Shown piece by piece: positions 52,698-61,626 of a stretch of 64,000 nt of DNA. This DNA comes from Streptomyces iconiensis. GTDB taxonomy: Bacteria > Actinomycetota > Actinomycetes > Streptomycetales > Streptomycetaceae. The stretch covers positions 1 through 64,000 of the forward strand of contig NZ_JANCPR020000032.1 in assembly GCF_028657195.3 (NCBI RefSeq), read 5' to 3'. Positions within the stretch are counted from its first letter, which is position 1. Each line of letters starts with the position of its first letter. The notes under the pieces are model-generated. The model ran no database searches and was not told where the DNA came from. It worked only from the letters and a program-made list of their open reading frames with translations. The position numbers and the translations under genes are program-made.

Positions 52698-53312
52698 ATG
52701 AGCGAACCTCCCAGGACCCGCAGGGCCGAGTACGCCGAGGCGACCCGGAACGCGATCGTCACCGCCGCCCGCGAGCTGTACGCACGGCAGGGCTACTTCG
52801 CGACCACGGTCGAGGACATCGCCAGGCAGGCGCGGGTGGCACCCGCGACCGTCTACGCCGTCGGCGGCGGCAAACAGGGACTGCTGCGCACGCTGACGGA
52901 CCTGTGGAGCCAGGCGCCCATCGTCGCCGAGGCGATGGAGCGGCAATCCCAGCTGACCGACCCCGGTGAGATCCTGCGGTACACCGCCGGGGTGGTCCGC
53001 TCGATGCGGCAGGACTACGGCGACATCATGCGCGTCGTCCTGGCCACCGCCCCCAACAGCCCCGAAGCCGGCGAGGCACTGCGCCTCGCCACGGACCGCT
53101 ACCGGGCCGCGGTCGCCACCGTCGCCGCACACCTGCACGAGACCGGCGGCCTGCACCCGGACATGACCACCCGCCAGGCCACCGACATCCTGTGGTTCTT
53201 CTTCGGCTACACCGGCCTCGCCACACTCACCGACGACAACGCCTGGACCTACGAACAAGCCGAACACTGGCTCGTCCAACAAGCCACCACCGCACTCCGC
53301 ACACCCCCCTGA
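52698..53312 (+). CDS. TetR-family transcriptional regulator
   Basis: 204 aa. HTH within 'GYFATTVEDIARQARVAPAT' and 'VYAVGGGKQGLLRTLTDLW'. The usual 'VYxxFxxKxxL' becomes VYAVGGGKQGL. The C-terminal helical ligand domain fills the rest ('WFFFGYTGLATLTDDNAWTY'). GAAGGG lies before the ATG at 52698. It is divergent from the BBE-like oxidase. Confidence 0.88.
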   Translation: MSEPPRTRRAEYAEATRNAIVTAARELYARQGYFATTVEDIARQARVAPATVYAVGGGKQGLLRTLTDLWSQAPIVAEAMERQSQLTDPGEILRYTAGVVRSMRQDYGDIMRVVLATAPNSPEAGEALRLATDRYRAAVATVAAHLHETGGLHPDMTTRQATDILWFFFGYTGLATLTDDNAWTYEQAEHWLVQQATTALRTPP

Positions 53313-53516
53313 CGCGAGCGCCACACCGTAAGGGCTCCTCCGCCCCTCGGCCGGCCTGGTCCAAAAGGCGGCCGGCGCGGGTGAACTCCCTGTACGTATC
53401 CTGGCGTTGGCAGGATGCAGGGTTGCGGTCCGCTCAACGGGGCGGCGGAAATGCCCGAGTCCCCGCTTGTCGCTCAGAAGTGCACCCGCTCCCGGTAAAC
53501 GCCCAGGTCAACAAGA

Positions 53517-53606
53517 CGGCTCCCCGCCCACGCGGGGATGGACCCTTCTGCCAGAGGAGCTTGAGGACGGCTACGAACTGCTCCCCGCGCACGCGGGGAC
53601 GGACCC
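53517..53606 (+). CRISPR. Two-repeat type I-E CRISPR remnant, no cas genes
   Basis: Two 29-base repeats, 53517-53545 and 53578-53606, are 26/29 identical and share the palindromic core CTCCCCGC.CACGCGGGGA and the end GGACCC typical of actinobacterial type I-E repeats. They enclose one spacer of exactly 32 bases (53546-53577), the standard I-E length. A further 32 bases follow without a third repeat before IS-like sequence. No cas gene is in the window. The 53313-53516 stretch before it shows no convincing earlier repeat. Confidence 0.7.
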
Positions 53607-53639
53607 ATCTCGCGGTCTCTGGAACCGAACCGGGAACCG

Positions 53640-54420
53640 CACTTGACGAACACCGAGCGAGGGTCGTGCGACAGCCTCGGCAGGTTCGGGCGGAGGTGTC
53701 CGAAACCCCCGGCGAACCCGGGCGGGGGTGAGCCGGTCGGGCTCGGCGGGACGTTCCCAGGGACGCCGGAGATCAGCGGCCAACGGCCGGGTCAGGCGGA
53801 GTTGGGTGTGGGCGGCGATGACCCGCCAGATCCGCCGGTCCGCCGCCTGCGGGGTTCGCAGCTTTGGGCGGGTCCAGCCGAGGGTCTGCTTGATCATTCT
53901 GAAGGAGGCGCATCAACGTGCCCTCGGTGACGCGGAGTTCGTTGGCGTGGTCGATCCAGGCCGAGCGGGTGGTCAGCCTCGGGTGGATGCGGTCCCATGC
54001 CATGACGCGAGCGGTGCCATAGCGGTCAGTGACCTGCACCGTCGCCGCGCCGGGCTCGCCCCAGGTGTCGGGCTTGGCGAAACGGAACTCCTCGCCGTGC
54101 TCCGGCGGTCGCCCGCCCTGGGGACAGGACAGGGCGTACTCCTTGAGCGAGGGCGCCGGCCGTCGCATGACCCTCTCCGTACGCATCCGTCCCAGGACTC
54201 AACGGGCAGGCCGTCGAGGAGACAGGCCATGCGCGGGGCGTCGTATCCGGCGTCGAAGGCGATCAGGATGTCCCGGTCACCGGCGTTCGAACGCCCCATG
54301 TCGATGAAGTCCTCGACCATGCGGCGGACCTGGGCGGCGGTGACCTCGGCGACGTCGTCGGCCGGCCCAGCCGGAGCACGTCCAGGATCTGGCACCACGA
54401 GGTCCGGCCCGCTTCCAGCG
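53640..54420 (-). pseudogene. IS701-like transposase, frameshifted
   Basis: Minus-strand pieces in order: 'GDRDILIAFDAGYDAPRMAC' (catalytic Asp), 'MRTERVMRRPAPSLKEYALS', 'EEFRFAKPDTWGEPGAATVQ', 'AWDRIHPRLTTRSAWIDHAN', then 'MIKQTLGWTRPKLRTPQAAD' and 'AADLRRPWERPAEPDRLTPA'. These match a known actinobacterial IS701-type transposase group. At least two frameshifts and loss of the N-terminus make it inactive. Its end abuts the CRISPR relic. Confidence 0.7.
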
Positions 54421-54531
54421 CGGCGACGAACGAAGGCGCAGGACGCAGCGGCTAGGTTCCGGAGGCGCGGTCGCCCGCGGGGGTGGGTGCTGTGCGGTGT
54501 GCCGACACTGCCTGCGGAAGAGAGACAGCGG

Positions 54532-54979
54532 ATGAAGATCGACCGGGAGACCTGGACCGATACCGAGGTGATCTCCCAACTGCTCGGGGAGATCGCGGCG
54601 TACTACGGCAGTGAACCCACACCCGGTGATCCGGAGCAGGTGCGGAGGGCGCTGTTCAGTAACCAGCCTGCGGCGACGGTTCTCCTCGCCCGCGATGACG
54701 ATGGCGCCGCCCTCGGCATGGCCTCGCACACGAGGCTGTGGCGCCGGCTGCCGGGGCGGACACGCGCCTGCGCCTGAAGGTGCTGTACGTCCGCGAGGGG
54801 CGCGTCGGCAGGGTGTGGCGGCTGCGTTCATGGAGCGGCTGATGGAAGAGGCTGCTGCCAACCGGTGCTCGTGGGTGGAGTGGACCGCTGACGACGACAA
54901 CCCGGCGGCGCTGCGCTTCTACGAATCACTCGGTGTGCAGCCGCGTGAGGGGAAGGTTTTCTACCGGACGAGCGTGTAA
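54532..54979 (+). pseudogene. GNAT-family acetyltransferase, frameshifted
   Basis: ATG at 54532 opens 'MKIDRETWTDTEVISQLLGE' and 'ATVLLARDDDGAALGMASHT', which loses frame near 54740-54830. Another frame then gives 'RRQGVAAAFMERLMEEAAAN' (the acetyl-CoA-binding R/Q-x-x-G-x-G/A loop) and 'EWTADDDNPAALRFYESLGV'. Combined, the parts make a normal GNAT of about 148 aa. Confidence 0.7.
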
Positions 54980-55644
54980 CAGCGCCTGGTGCTCCTGGCG
55001 AATAGGCGGTGTTCCCTATCTGCCCTGTTCCTCCGCTGGGGCACACGGTGCGACAGGGCCGTGTCGTCGTCGTTCGTCGGGCTGCTGGCGACGCGGTTCC
55101 TGGCCGCCGGCGCGCGGGTGACCGCCGCGACGCGGGCCCGGCGCTGTGGTCCGCGCTGTGCGAAGCGGCGTGCAGCCGCCTCGTCCTCGCCCGCGCCCGG
55201 GGATTCGGCCGCCCCGCACGGCCGAATCCCCGGGCGTGGGCGAGGGACCGCAAGCGCTGGTCTCCGACGTGCGCCGCCCACCCGCCTCACTCCCGGACGG
55301 TGGCCACAGGTGCACCACCGTGCACGTGCGGCGCCAAGTGCCCCGACACGGCTCGTTCTGGCACCACCTGGACGCCGTACTCACCCTGGGCGCGGACATC
55401 GCCGACGCGGTCGACCCGGAGTGCGGCCCGGAAGCGGCACGCAGCACCGCAGCCCTCGCACCCGGCGAAATCGCCCTGTTCCGGGGCACGTTCACTCACG
55501 TCCTCCGCCCGGACACCGCCCCGGCGGAGAGGTCCCTGCTGACCCACCCCTGATGTGACGACCGCTGCTGCGCCGGGGATCGGCCCGATCGCCACCCCAG
55601 GGATCGTCGCCGACCTCATCGCCCTCGTCGGTACCCGACCGGAA
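54980..55644. other. Mixed stretch with a strong hairpin; no gene assigned
   Basis: About 660 bases. An open plus-strand frame over 55146-55553 ends with protein-like text ('GADIADAVDPECGPEAARST', 'PGEIALFRGTFTHVL') but has no recognised domain and no convincing start. The hairpin at 55195-55235 lies in it. Possibly the relic of another enzyme gene. Confidence 0.35.
55195..55235. terminator. Perfect 16-bp stem hairpin
   Basis: GCCCGGGGATTCGGCC pairs perfectly with GGCCGAATCCCCGGGC across a 9-base loop, and the pairing partly extends outward. No U-run follows. Streptomycete terminators often lack one, so a bidirectional terminator is plausible; a protein-binding palindrome is the alternative. 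Confidence 0.5.
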
Positions 55645-56757
55645 TCACCGCACCGGAGGCCACTGCTGGTTACGGGCCTCGATCGCTTCCCAGGTGGGCG
55701 GGTTGACCCGGTCCCGCGCCTCCGGAACGCCTTTCTGAGCGCGGTGCACCCGCGGTCGCATCGCCTCCTCGTAGCGTGCGAACGCCAGGTCGAGGTCTCC
55801 GTCGCAGGTGGCCCATTCAGTGGCCAGGACGTCGGCGCCGATCATGGCCAGCGGCGTTCCCTGGCCGGAGTAGAAGGACGGCGCGAACGCGGCGTCGCCG
55901 AGCAGCACCACGCGTCCGCGCGACCATCGGTCCATGTGCACCTGGCTGGTCGAGTCGAGGTAGAAGTCCTCGGACTGCTTGAGCGCGTCCAGCATCTCGG
56001 CGACCTTCCAGCCCCGCACGGAGGAGTACGCGTCGAACACGAGCTGCCGCTGTTGCTCAATGTCGTGGTAGTCGTACGTGATTTCCGGGGACAGGAAGGT
56101 GAAGCCCCCGTTTGTCCGCTCCCCGTAGCCGCTGAGGATGACCGACCGGCCGGGCACGCTGTAGAGGTAGGCCTCCCCGTCGACGTCGAGTTCGGCCGGA
56201 AGGGAGAGGATGCCGTAGTACACGCCGAGGTGTCGCCGGTACCGCTCCTCCGGCCCGAAGACGAGGCGCCGGGTGTGGGAGTGGATCCCGTCCGCTCCCA
56301 CCACCAGCTCATAGCGGCCGGCCCGACCACTGGTGAATCCGACCTCCACCGCTTCACCGGTGTCGGTCAGCTCCTGGATGGAGTCTCCGTACACGAAGGT
56401 GACATCCGGGCCGACCGACCCGTGCAGGATGTCGATGAGGTCGTTGCGGAAGATTTCCAGGTCGTCCGCGCTGTCCTGGGGAAGCTCGGTGGGCAGTGCG
56501 CCGACCTTCTCGCCGTTCTCGTCCACGATGTGCGTGAAAGCGCTCCGCTGAGCGGCGCCGGTCTCGTGGGCGGCGAGCGTGTCCCGGATGCCCATGTCGG
56601 CTGCCACGTCGAGTGCCTCGCCGCGTACGTCGATCGGTGCTCCGTTGCGCCGCAGCCCTGGCGCCCGTTCCACCACGGTGACCTCCGCGCCTCGTGCGCT
56701 GAGCCGCTGCGCCGCGGCCAGTCCCGCGATGCTGGCCCCGCTGATCAGGATGGACAT
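55645..56757 (-). CDS. FAD-dependent aromatic-type monooxygenase
   Basis: 370 aa. N-terminal 'MSILISGASIAGLAAAQRLS' is the FAD dinucleotide fold, with GASIAG replacing the commoner GGGIAG. 'RYELVVGADGIHSHTRRLVF' is the DG motif and 'GRVVLLGDAAFAPSFYSGQG' the GD motif of group A flavoprotein hydroxylases. The ATG at 56757 has GAGGGAG upstream. The divergent GntR gene and an ATTGCATGCAAT palindrome suggest substrate-responsive control. Confidence 0.88.
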   Translation of the reverse strand: MSILISGASIAGLAAAQRLSARGAEVTVVERAPGLRRNGAPIDVRGEALDVAADMGIRDTLAAHETGAAQRSAFTHIVDENGEKVGALPTELPQDSADDLEIFRNDLIDILHGSVGPDVTFVYGDSIQELTDTGEAVEVGFTSGRAGRYELVVGADGIHSHTRRLVFGPEERYRRHLGVYYGILSLPAELDVDGEAYLYSVPGRSVILSGYGERTNGGFTFLSPEITYDYHDIEQQRQLVFDAYSSVRGWKVAEMLDALKQSEDFYLDSTSQVHMDRWSRGRVVLLGDAAFAPSFYSGQGTPLAMIGADVLATEWATCDGDLDLAFARYEEAMRPRVHRAQKGVPEARDRVNPPTWEAIEARNQQWPPVR

Positions 56758-56777
56758 AAGGACAACTCCCTCTCTAG

Positions 56778-56789
56778 ATTGCATGCAAT
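56778..56789. promoter_or_regulatory. ATTGCATGCAAT palindrome
   Basis: A perfect 12-base palindrome 21 bases upstream of the monooxygenase start, with a second half-site TGCATG at 56811. It is a likely GntR-family operator. Confidence 0.6.
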
Positions 56790-56892
56790 TACATCTACAG
56801 TGCATGAAAATCGCCGGTGTGGTCAACTGTCGAGGCTGTGGCGGGGCCCGGACACCGCCGATACTCAAGTGGCGACCGATGGGAGGACGAGG

Positions 56893-57609
56893 GTGGCGGA
56901 CACCGGCCGCACGCGGCAGAGCGGACAGGTCGTCGAAGACCTGACGACGTCACTGGCCGAGCGGATCGCGAACGGAGAGTTCCCGCTCGGCACCTGGATG
57001 CGCCAGGCGAAGGTGGCGGAGGACTACGGCGTGAGCCGGACACCGGCGAGCCTGGCGCTGAGCAGGCTTGAGGCGATGGGCGTCCTGGAACGGGTGCCCA
57101 ACCGCGGGTTCCGGGTCCGCTACCCGTCGCCCCGGGAGATCATGGAGGTCTTCGAGGTACGCGCGGTGCTGGAGGGACACGCCGCCTACCTCGCGGCCGG
57201 CCGGATCACCGAGGTGCAGCTCCAGCAGCTCTGGGAGCAGGTCGCCGGTTTCCGCAGGGTCGTGGAGATGATCCGGGAGGGCGCGGACTCCGAGGCCGTC
57301 GGCGCGCCGTGGCGGCACTCGTACAGCACCTTCCACCAGACACTCTTCGAGGCGGCGGGCAACAGCCAGCTGCACGAAGCGGCAGAAGCCTTGTACCGCA
57401 AGCTACCGCGCAAGATCTCTTGGCGGGTGCTGCGGGGCGATCCGAGGTCGCTCACGCAACACGCCGATGAGCACGAGGACATCACCACGGCCATCGAAAT
57501 GCGCGACGGGGCGAAGGCCCGGCAGTCGACCATCGCGCACATCGAGGCGGCACGCGAGCTCATCATCGCCCACCTGCCGACTCCGGAGCCTGGCCGGACG
57601 CGGGGCTGA
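56893..57609 (+). CDS. GntR-family (FadR/FCD) transcriptional regulator
   Basis: 238 aa. Winged HTH: 'LAERIANGEFPLGTWMRQAK', 'VAEDYGVSRTPASLALSRLE', 'GVLERVPNRGFRV'. The FCD effector domain follows ('EIMEVFEVRAVLEGHAAYLA', 'HQTLFEAAGNSQLHEAAEAL', 'HEDITTAIEMRDGAKARQST'), with His residues placed for metal binding. GTG at 56893 follows GGGAGGA. It is divergent from the monooxygenase gene and presumably represses it. Confidence 0.87.
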   Translation: MADTGRTRQSGQVVEDLTTSLAERIANGEFPLGTWMRQAKVAEDYGVSRTPASLALSRLEAMGVLERVPNRGFRVRYPSPREIMEVFEVRAVLEGHAAYLAAGRITEVQLQQLWEQVAGFRRVVEMIREGADSEAVGAPWRHSYSTFHQTLFEAAGNSQLHEAAEALYRKLPRKISWRVLRGDPRSLTQHADEHEDITTAIEMRDGAKARQSTIAHIEAARELIIAHLPTPEPGRTRG

Positions 57610-57989
57610 AGGGGATCGACTGCTCAGGGCACACAGGCGGTCCCACGATGCGGGACGTGTCCTGAAGACGATTGCACGGTTCGGCGGGAACGGTCGGTGA
57701 CCTCACGCCGGGTGCGCGAATTGGCCGCTTGCGGGGAATCGAAGCGGCCACGGTGGGAAGCTGAAGCGGCCACGAGCGGGAGAATCCAACTGGCCGCTGA
57801 CATCCGACCGGCTACCCGCGGCCTGCTTTGCGGCCGGTGTCCGGGCCAGGGCTTCGGGGCCTCGTAGCGCCTGAAGTCCCGAACGGCCCCGCAGCCGCTC
57901 CAGCTCGGCTCTCCGCTCGTCCTCCTGCGTTCCCCTGCCCACGCCGTACCCACTGAGCTTCTTCCAACCTCAGGTTGAGGCGTGATGAA
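57610..57989. other. Gene-free stretch with repeated GCGGCCAC units
   Basis: About 380 bases. Between 57719 and 57800 the motif AAGCGGCCAC occurs twice, and TTGGCCGCTT and AACTGGCCGCT occur as inverted copies. Multiple spaced copies of a short terminal motif are typical of IS21-family ends, so a relic end is possible. No coding region is seen. Confidence 0.4.
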
Positions 57990-58400
57990 GGGCGGGGGAC
58001 GGTCTTCATGCTGACGGTGACCCGGTTGGTGCTACAGCGGAGTTTCCGCGAGAGGGGCCAGTCCTTCAGGGCGACCATGGCTTACTCGCCGAGGCAACGG
58101 ATCCTGGTGCGGGTGTTGTTGTGCCGACGTTGCCGCGGCTTGAGACGCAGGCCGCGGAAGGGCATCGGGATGATGCCGTCGGCACCGTGATACGCCTTGT
58201 CCGCCCAGCACTTCACCTCCGCGCGTCGCGGGGGTGTAAGGGCTGTCCCCGTGTCGTGGCGAGTGCCCGGAACGGTGGGTGAGGCCGACAGCAGCCGGCC
58301 TGCCGCATCGGCGATGACCTACCACACCGAGCCGGGCTCGTCGGACATGGCGGCGCCGACCCGGCTGAGGGCTACCGCGGAGCTGCGCACCGACCGGTGA
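57990..58400 (-). pseudogene. IS5/DDE_4-type transposase, C-terminal fragment
   Basis: Minus strand: 'DEPGSVWYVIADAAGRLLSA', 'CWADKAYHGADGIIPMPFRG', 'LRLKPRQRRHNNTHTRIRCL', and after a frame change 'AMVALKDWPLSRKLRCSTNR'. These are the last third of an IS5-related transposase, including the Asp of 'ADKAY'. The N-terminus is missing. Confidence 0.7.
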
Positions 58401-58420
58401 CCGGTCGGTGCGGACCCGGT

Positions 58421-59563
58421 CTACCGGTTCACGGTTTCGCGAGAGGTGATCCGGTTCGTGCGACCGACCGCGCGGCCCACCGCGTTGCGCACCGCGAGGC
58501 CCGGCCGGGTGCGGGGCACCATGAGCCTGGAGAGCAGACCGACGCGTCGCTGCCGCGGACCTACCTCACCGCGGAGCCGCGACTCGTAGGCTGCGAAGGC
58601 GCGGGTGTGGTCACCGGGATGGGCGGCGAGTTCTTCTGCGAGGGCGTACGCGCCCGCCATCGCCATGCTGGACCCGTCGCCCAGCAGGGCTGTCGCCGCC
58701 GCCGCGTCCCCGAGCAGTACGACCCGTCCGCGGGACCACGAGGGCACCCGGACGGTGGTCAGGGGGTCGAAGAACGGAGCCGGGTGGTCGAGGAACGCCG
58801 CCACGAGTTCCGGTGCCCGCCATCGCACGTCGGCGTAGGCGTCGGCCACGGTCTGCTTGTGAAGGGCGGTGTTCTTGCGGTCGTGGGGCGCCAGCGGTGC
58901 GGCCCGGAAGGTGAAGATCGCGAGCGGGGTGGTCCGCGAGGGGTGGACGACCAGCATCCGGTTCGGCACGGTCAGCATCGTCATCTCGCTCGGGTCCTCG
59001 ATGGCGTCGGGTTCCAACGGGACGGTCGCGCCGTACAGGCCCAGGTCGCCCGCGAACTGCCGCTCGGGGCCGAACACCATGCGCCGTACGGTGGAGTGCA
59101 TCCCGTCGGCACCGACTACCAAGTCGAAGCGCCGTGGCGCGGACCGCCGGAAGGTGACGTCCACCCCGCCTTCATCCTGGTCGAGAGCGGTGACCGTGTC
59201 GTCGAACAAGAACTCGGCCTCGGTCTGCGCCGACCGGTGGAGCACCTCGGACAGGTCGGCTCGGGTCACCTCGACCGTCGGCGCCTTGTCCGAGGTGAGC
59301 GGGAGCTGCAGGATTCGCCTGCCGCCGGGGTCGAGCAGGGTCAGTGACCGATTGCGGGTGGCGAGCTCGCGGAGCTGCGGGAGGATGCCCATGCGCTCGG
59401 CGACCGGGATCGCGGGCCCCTTCACGACGATCGCGCTACCACCGGAGCGCAGCTGCCGGGCGTGTTCGACGACCGTCGGCCGGTAGCCATTCCGGGACAG
59501 CCAGTACGCGAGTGCGGGCCCTGCGATTCCAGCACCGACTATCAGCACCTCGGGCTTCTTCAT
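58421..59563 (-). CDS. FAD-dependent monooxygenase (tetracycline/aromatic type)
   Basis: 380 aa. 'EVLIVGAGIAGPALAYWLSR' (FAD), 'RFDLVVGADGMHSTVRRMVF' (DG motif) and 'GRVVLLGDAAAATALLGDGS' (GD motif) identify a group A flavin hydroxylase. It is not a close copy of the one at 55.6 kb. The ATG at 59563 is used; a GAGAGGTCATC precedes it. It is divergent from an ArsR-type regulator across a palindrome. Confidence 0.88.
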   Translation of the reverse strand: MKKPEVLIVGAGIAGPALAYWLSRNGYRPTVVEHARQLRSGGSAIVVKGPAIPVAERMGILPQLRELATRNRSLTLLDPGGRRILQLPLTSDKAPTVEVTRADLSEVLHRSAQTEAEFLFDDTVTALDQDEGGVDVTFRRSAPRRFDLVVGADGMHSTVRRMVFGPERQFAGDLGLYGATVPLEPDAIEDPSEMTMLTVPNRMLVVHPSRTTPLAIFTFRAAPLAPHDRKNTALHKQTVADAYADVRWRAPELVAAFLDHPAPFFDPLTTVRVPSWSRGRVVLLGDAAAATALLGDGSSMAMAGAYALAEELAAHPGDHTRAFAAYESRLRGEVGPRQRRVGLLSRLMVPRTRPGLAVRNAVGRAVGRTNRITSRETVNR

Positions 59564-59658
59564 GACGATGACCTCTCGGAGTGTCGATGACCAGGTCCCC
59601 GGCGAGTGCCGGGCCGGGTCCCAGGGAGCGGCGGCACGGGGCAGCGCAACCGGACCAA

Positions 59659-59678
59659 GGTACGAATGATTTCGTACC
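59659..59678. promoter_or_regulatory. GGTACGAA-TGAT-TTCGTACC operator
   Basis: Perfect 8-base arms around TGAT, between the monooxygenase and the ArsR-type gene. A weaker related site, AGGTACGATG...CATACCT, lies at 59698-59720 just before the regulator start. Both fit autoregulation plus control of the oxygenase. Confidence 0.7.
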
Positions 59679-59733
59679 TCAGTGGAGCACACCCTTCAGG
59701 TACGATGCAAGCCATACCTAAAGGGGGTGCCGC

Positions 59734-60069
59734 GTGACCGGGAAGAACCTGGACGGCCCGGAGGCCGATGCGCTCGATCTGGGTGCGGTGTTCCGCGCCC
59801 TCGCCGACGAGCACCGTCGTTCGGTGATGACGGAGTTGGCCGCCGACCACAGCGACAACGAGCGGGGCTGCAACTCGTTCGATCTGCCGATCTCGAAGCA
59901 GACCCAGACCCACCACTTCCGCGTCCTGCGCGAGGCAGGTCTCGTTGACGAGTTCGACTACGGCAACCGCAAGGGCATCCGACTACGACGCGCGGACATC
60001 GAGAAGAGATTCCCCGGGCTGCTCGCGCTCCTGGGAGCAGGGCCCCCGGGCGGTACCGCACCTCGCTGA
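59734..60069 (+). CDS. ArsR-family helix-turn-helix regulator
   Basis: 111 aa. 'GAVFRALADEHRRSVMTELA' and 'SKQTQTHHFRVLREAGLVDE' with 'YGNRKGIRLRRADIEKRFPG' form the ArsR winged HTH. No metal-binding Cys cluster is present, so it probably senses an organic molecule or another signal. GTG at 59734 is the only good start. It ends close to mobile debris. Confidence 0.86.
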   Translation: MTGKNLDGPEADALDLGAVFRALADEHRRSVMTELAADHSDNERGCNSFDLPISKQTQTHHFRVLREAGLVDEFDYGNRKGIRLRRADIEKRFPGLLALLGAGPPGGTAPR

Positions 60070-60494
60070 GCACAGCTGAGCACGCCGGAGGGGAGTCCGG
60101 GTCGGCCCTGAGCCGCGAGCTCGACCGAATCCAGCTCGCGCCCGGCTCGCAGGTAGCCGAGCACGACGCGGGCACGAAGGGGATCGGTGTCGCTTCGACC
60201 ACCGTCCCGCGCTCGTGACCGGCGCCGAGCACTTCCGCGCGCGCTCCCTCACGCCCAACACCCACTGAGGTGTCCCCAACCTGCGTGCGGAACGGGGCCA
60301 CTGGGGTGAGGACGGGGTCCGGGCGTAGAGAAGCTCCTGGTGGACGGGTGCGTGCCGAGTCCAAGCCGTCCGGCCAGGAGCTTCCGCATGCTCGTCCACC
60401 CAGCCTGGGCCGATCCGTCCACCTGCGCTCTGCGCCTCCTCGCCCGTGAGCTGACCGCACGTCGTCTTCGGACATCGTCGCCAGCGCACATGCC
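60070..60494. other. Stretch with no supported gene, may hold the lost N-terminus of the next gene
   Basis: Plus-strand text 'STCALRLLARELTARRL' in one frame and 'DRTSSSDIVASAHAVEKILD' in another read toward the TIGR02391 gene. A frameshift near 60445-60455 may therefore have split that gene. The rest (60070-60330) is unassigned. Confidence 0.35.
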
Positions 60495-61079
60495 GTGGAG
60501 AAGATCCTCGACCGGGTCCTGCCCGGCTGGCGAGGAAGCGTCCCCTCCGAGCGCGACAAGAGCGTCAACCGGTGGTACCAGCACCGGGAGGCCGCCCAGC
60601 GCGCGGACGCCGCCCTACAGCGGGACGCCGAGATCCGCGAGCGGCTCGGCGACGACGCTCCGGTGCTCAGCGCGGGCACGATGCACCCGTGGGCATGGGA
60701 GGGCGCGCGGGGCCCGTGGCAAAGCGGCCACTACCGGGAAGCCGTCACCGCAGCCGCCCGGAAAGTCAACGCCAAGACCCAGGACAAGGCAGGCCGCCGG
60801 GAAGTGAGCGAGACCGCCCTGTTCCAGAGCCTCTTCTCCAAAGACGCGCCCAAACCCGGACAGCCCCGGCTGCGCCTGATGTCCGACGACGACGGCGATA
60901 CATGCCGCAGCGTCCACCGAGACGCCGCAGCCTCCGCCGAGGGCTGCTACGCCGGTATCCGCAACCCCAACAGCCACGAAGAGGGCCTCTCCGAACTGCC
61001 CGAGCACGAAGCCCTGGAGCAGCTGGCCGCCTTCAGCGTCCTGGCCCGCTGGGTGGACCCAGCACAGGTCGACCGCTGA
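60495..61079 (+). CDS. TIGR02391 (Ymh-like) family protein, N-terminus uncertain
   Basis: 194 aa from a GTG at 60495. The C-terminal Ymh-like domain is clear: 'PWAWEGARGPWQSGHYREAV', 'TAAARKVNAKTQDKAGRREV', 'SAEGCYAGIRNPNSHEEGLS' and 'EHEALEQLAAFSVLARWVDP'. It is predicted as a nucleotide-binding or HEPN-related helical domain often found in mobile or defence contexts. The frame is open to 60450 and an upstream piece is in another frame, so the gene may be frameshifted rather than starting at 60495. Confidence 0.75.
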   Translation: MEKILDRVLPGWRGSVPSERDKSVNRWYQHREAAQRADAALQRDAEIRERLGDDAPVLSAGTMHPWAWEGARGPWQSGHYREAVTAAARKVNAKTQDKAGRREVSETALFQSLFSKDAPKPGQPRLRLMSDDDGDTCRSVHRDAAASAEGCYAGIRNPNSHEEGLSELPEHEALEQLAAFSVLARWVDPAQVDR

Positions 61080-61626
61080 AACCCACGCTTTCTTCCATCG
61101 TCCGCGAGCCCGGTTCAGCCGCCGCTGAGAGGTCGTTTTCTCCCGCATCTTCACAGCCCCTTGACAGAGGTTCTTGCGCACAGCGCGGCCGGGGCCGGTG
61201 TTGCCGCAGTGGTTCACCGGGCTCGTGGTCGGCACTTTGCCGCTGCTCCCGGCGAAGGTTCGAGTCAGCGTGCACTGTCTGGCCGACGGCTGCGGCACTC
61301 GACAGCGCCCGGCAGGTGTTGGCCGCCCTGCGGCCGGCCGTGGAAGGGCGGACTCAGCTCCCTCTGGCGGCGGCCTTCCAGAATGGGCCGCCGAGAGGGA
61401 CGGCGGCGAGGACGCGGGCAGGTCTGTAACCGGGCGCGGCGAGCGGACGGTGGTCGTCGTGAAGCGGCGGCCCGCCACCGTCGCGCGGTATCCCAGCGAC
61501 TGAAGCGACGGGAGCACGTATGGAGCTGCAGGGGCTTGAGCGCCCCGCAGCGCGGGCGTTTCGGCGGACAGCGACCGGAGCGACTCAAGCCGAGGACGGG
61601 CGGAGGGCGGCGTCCCTGTTCGGTCC
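61080..61626. other. Gene-free stretch, probably mobile-element scraps
   Basis: About 550 bases. Minus-strand fragments ('AVRKNLCQGAVKMREKTTSQ', then 'RRLNRARGRWKKA') look like a transposase scrap, but I cannot name the family. No complete gene is visible. Confidence 0.35.

Noticed and set aside
53456..53484. A third, upstream CRISPR repeat
   Set aside because: Only the first ten bases (GAGTCCCCGC) resemble the repeat; the palindromic half is absent.
55555..57609. 684-codon open frame on the plus strand
   Set aside because: Only its last part (from 56893) is a real gene, the GntR regulator with its own ribosome site. The rest is antisense to the flavin monooxygenase.
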